From assembly GCA_029055435.1 (NCBI GenBank), contig JAIDDH010000027.1, positions 1 through 51,107 on the forward strand: DNA of 51,107 nucleotides, written 5' to 3'. This document shows, piece by piece, positions 49,238 to 51,107 of the stretch (the stretch's first letter is position 1; the number at the start of each line of letters is the position of its first letter). Source of the DNA: Acetatifactor sp. (GTDB lineage: Bacteria; Bacillota; Clostridia; Lachnospirales; Lachnospiraceae). The notes under the pieces were generated by a model, which was not told where the DNA came from, did no database searches, and worked only from the letters and a program-made list of their open reading frames with translations. A program made the position numbers and the translations under genes.

Positions 49238-49319
49238 TAAAATCGCACATTTTGGAAAAAATCAGGCACTAAATATCACGAAAACATAAGGATATATCCA
49301 AAGAAGATGGGGCGACAGG

Positions 49320-50240
49320 ATGCAGAGAGAGGCGGGAGGTTCGGTAATTTTACACACAGAGGATTTTCCCTATTGGGTTGAACGGATTATCCGGGAGCCG
49401 GAGGATTTTGGAGACAGGAACTTTTCGGTGATGCGCTGGCATGAAAATCTTCGGTTTGTCTATGTGTGGGAAGGGACTGTCGAGGTTCGCACGCTGGATC
49501 AGACAGTGGTTCTTCAGGCGGGAGAGGGCATCTTTATCAATCGGGATGTGGCGTATCTGCTGGCTGTGGCGGGAGTCGGCCGCTGCGACAGTTTTTTGTT
49601 CCCCTCCTGTTTTCTGGAATTTTATCCGGGAGGCCCTGCGAAGGCTTTGGCGGATCGTCTGGTGGCCAGAGAGGAGCTGCCGGTCTATGTGTTCCGCGAG
49701 GGTGAGGAATGGCATGAGCGGGTGCTTTTATATTTAAGAGAGCTCTCTGCACTGGAGGCGCAGAAAACCATGTGGTATCCTTATGAGGTATTGGTCCGGC
49801 TTTCGTCTCTGTGGCTGGAGATGCAGAAAAATATTGCGATTCCCAGTGCTGCGGACTCCAGAAAAAATTCAAAGCGCTCTGCCCCGAAGCGCAGGTCTGC
49901 GGCGCAGGTGCGTATGCAGCGCATGCAGAAATTTTTGCATTATATTGCGCAGCATTACAGGGAAGAGGTCTTGCTGGAGGAGCTTGCGGCCAGCGCGGAC
50001 GTGAGCAAGTCGGAGTGCCTTAGGTGTTTCCGGCAGAGTCTGAATACGACTCCCTACAAATACCTTATAGATTACAGGATTTCCAAAGCGGTGGATATTC
50101 TGCTCCACACGGACAGGCAGGTCAGCGAGATTGCCGTGTTGACAGGATTCGATCAGTCCAGCTATTTTGGAAAGTGTTTCCGTGACAGACTGGGGTGTAC
50201 GCCGAAGGAATACAAGAGAAAAAACTTGAAAAACTTGTGA
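49320..50240 (+). CDS. AraC family transcriptional regulator with cupin N-domain
   Basis: The 306-residue protein has an N-terminal cupin-like ligand domain (about 1-150; LRFVYVWEGTVEVRTLDQT, then AGEGIFINRDV). The C-terminal double helix-turn-helix lies at about 205-303, with LLEELAASADVSKSECLRCF (near 219-238) and SEIAVLTGFDQSSYFGKCFR (near 264-283), followed by the family end GCTPKEYKR. It should activate a nearby or unlinked operon when bound to a sugar or other small molecule. The effector is unknown. It sits between the alarmone synthetase and the C39-like gene and could control either. Confidence 0.92.
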   Translation: MQREAGGSVILHTEDFPYWVERIIREPEDFGDRNFSVMRWHENLRFVYVWEGTVEVRTLDQTVVLQAGEGIFINRDVAYLLAVAGVGRCDSFLFPSCFLEFYPGGPAKALADRLVAREELPVYVFREGEEWHERVLLYLRELSALEAQKTMWYPYEVLVRLSSLWLEMQKNIAIPSAADSRKNSKRSAPKRRSAAQVRMQRMQKFLHYIAQHYREEVLLEELAASADVSKSECLRCFRQSLNTTPYKYLIDYRISKAVDILLHTDRQVSEIAVLTGFDQSSYFGKCFRDRLGCTPKEYKRKNLKNL

Positions 50241-50348
50241 GAAAACTGTTTCCAAGCAGGAGAATATTTGATACAATCAATGTACTAGGTAATAATTGAG
50301 AAATCAGCCGATCTGACATCAGGGCAGACGGACAGAAACGGAGGAAGT

Positions 50349-51017
50349 ATGAGATATTTTTTTGAGTCTGCAATTGAGAAGAAAGACAAGGGATATATGA
50401 TTCAGATTCCCTTTAATATTTGGGAGGTTTGCAAGCAGCGCGAAGTAATCAAGGCTGACGTGGTTCTGGACAACAAGATTATCGACTGTGAGCTTCTGCC
50501 CCGGGAGAAGGGTAATTATGAGATACATATTCCTGACGCCGAAGTAGTGAGTGTGGAGCTGGGGGTTCCCCATAAGATTCTGCTGCATGTGAACGGTTCC
50601 CTGATCCGCATGGATCAGAACAGTCCCTACAGCTTTGAGAATCCCGTCCGTAAGATTGACAGCATGAACGTGATTATCCAGCCCGAGGACGGTCTGTGCG
50701 GACAGGCCTGTGTGGCGATGCTGGCCGGCGTTACCATCGCCGAGGTAATCACCGTTATGGACTGCAGAGAGTGGCAGGCTACCATGGGACGTGTGATTTC
50801 TGCACTGAATTATTATGGTATCGACCATACGGATATCATCAACTACACCGAGGGACGCGATGCAGTGCTGCCCAAATGCTGCATTATGATGGAGAAGATG
50901 GGACGTTTCTGCCATTATCTGGTACACTATGATGGCAAATTCTATGATTCTAATCTGGGTGTGCTGGAGGAGTATGATATGAGCAAGCTTCTCGGATATC
51001 TGGAGATTAAGTGCTAA
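50349..51017 (+). CDS. DUF1905-like domain fused to a C39-like cysteine peptidase domain
   Basis: The 222-residue protein has two parts. Residues about 1-105 form a beta-rich domain with the DUF1905 (YdeI-like) pattern, seen in YFFESAIEKKDKGYMIQIPF and EVCKQREVIKADVVLDNK. Residues about 110-222 resemble the papain-like C39 peptidase fold: Cys in GLCGQACVAMLAG (near 116-128), His in RFCHYLVHYDGKFYDS (near 196-211), and Asp in YDSNLG. The catalytic pair looks present, so thiol-protease or transglutaminase-type activity is possible. No signal peptide exists and no exporter is adjacent, so bacteriocin maturation is not supported. GGAGGAAGT precedes the ATG; a terminator follows. Confidence 0.75.
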   Translation: MRYFFESAIEKKDKGYMIQIPFNIWEVCKQREVIKADVVLDNKIIDCELLPREKGNYEIHIPDAEVVSVELGVPHKILLHVNGSLIRMDQNSPYSFENPVRKIDSMNVIIQPEDGLCGQACVAMLAGVTIAEVITVMDCREWQATMGRVISALNYYGIDHTDIINYTEGRDAVLPKCCIMMEKMGRFCHYLVHYDGKFYDSNLGVLEEYDMSKLLGYLEIKC

Positions 51018-51040
51018 GCAGCGGAAACAGGAGTACGATG

Positions 51041-51076
51041 GCTGCCCGGTTCTGATTTTGACCGGGCAGCTTTTTT
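51041..51076 (+). terminator. Strong Rho-independent terminator
   Basis: A 10-bp perfect GC-rich stem (51041-51050 with 51061-51070) surrounds a 10-base loop and is followed by six T. It ends the C39-like gene. Confidence 0.92.
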
Positions 51077-51107
51077 GCGGGCGGCATTATACGGACAATC
51101 CTACAAT

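Noticed and set aside
50349..51017. Bacteriocin maturation peptidase
   Set aside because: The C39-like part is not attached to an ABC exporter and no precursor peptide gene is adjacent.
1..51107. CRISPR array, prophage or complete insertion sequence
   Set aside because: No regularly spaced repeats, phage structural genes or transposase frames were seen on either strand.

Overview
The window looks like chromosome from a gut-type anaerobe of the Lachnospiraceae (Clostridia, Bacillota). The main reasons are a complete butyrate cluster in the order thl-crt-hbd-bcd-etfB-etfA, a DIP1984-family gene, DUF4261, DUF4317 and DUF4037/DUF4125 proteins, strong AGGAGG-type ribosome binding sites, and sigma-A-like promoters upstream of many genes. 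No rRNA, canonical tRNA, phage module, CRISPR array or intact transposase was seen. Family names rest on recognised motifs, not on database searches.

Layout. 0.1-4 kb: a DJ-1/PfpI protein, an M18 aminopeptidase and a subtilisin-like protease. 4-6.7 kb: an AT-richer patch with a deoxycytidylate-type deaminase, an unknown membrane protein, a cupin and a TraX-like protein. 6.9-11.5 kb: a tight four-gene operon (FGGY sugar kinase, class II aldolase, GtrA-like membrane protein, class III PLP aminotransferase) with no transporter or regulator. 11.5-18.5 kb: accessory genes, including an LRR lipoprotein, a Fic-fold protein lacking the catalytic His and preceded by nested inverted repeats, a D-Ala-D-Ala carboxypeptidase and a half-length DUF4317 protein. 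18.7-26.7 kb: a soluble CZB chemoreceptor, small housekeeping enzymes, a candidate tRNA-like/Y-RNA-like non-coding RNA after the DIP1984 gene, a methylguanine-DNA methyltransferase, a TPR-DUF4037-DUF4125 fusion and an SDR. 26.8-32.8 kb: thioredoxin reductase, an SH3-NlpC/P60 cell-wall hydrolase, an AT-rich DnaA-box cluster, hpf, an M23 peptidase and an orphan protein.

33-39.1 kb is the butyrate operon. Together its enzymes condense two acetyl-CoA, reduce and dehydrate to crotonyl-CoA, and reduce that to butyryl-CoA with the Bcd-EtfAB complex. The final CoA-transferase or kinase step is not in the window. It is followed by a Cys-cluster protein overlapping a formate/nitrite channel gene. 40.7-46.4 kb holds an acyltransferase, a diguanylate cyclase next to a PilZ receiver protein, and an ABC-2 exporter pair. 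46.4-47.6 kb holds three minus-strand genes of unknown function.

The end of the window (47.7-51 kb) is the most unusual part. A roughly 305-bp foldback element with two nested hairpins precedes a gene that joins a response-regulator receiver to a RelA/SpoT-type (p)ppGpp synthetase domain. An AraC regulator and a DUF1905-like/C39-like papain-fold fusion follow. The leading candidates for something undescribed are the phospho-receiver alarmone synthetase, the tRNA-like RNA at 21.5 kb, the foldback element, and the kinase-aldolase-GtrA-aminotransferase operon.
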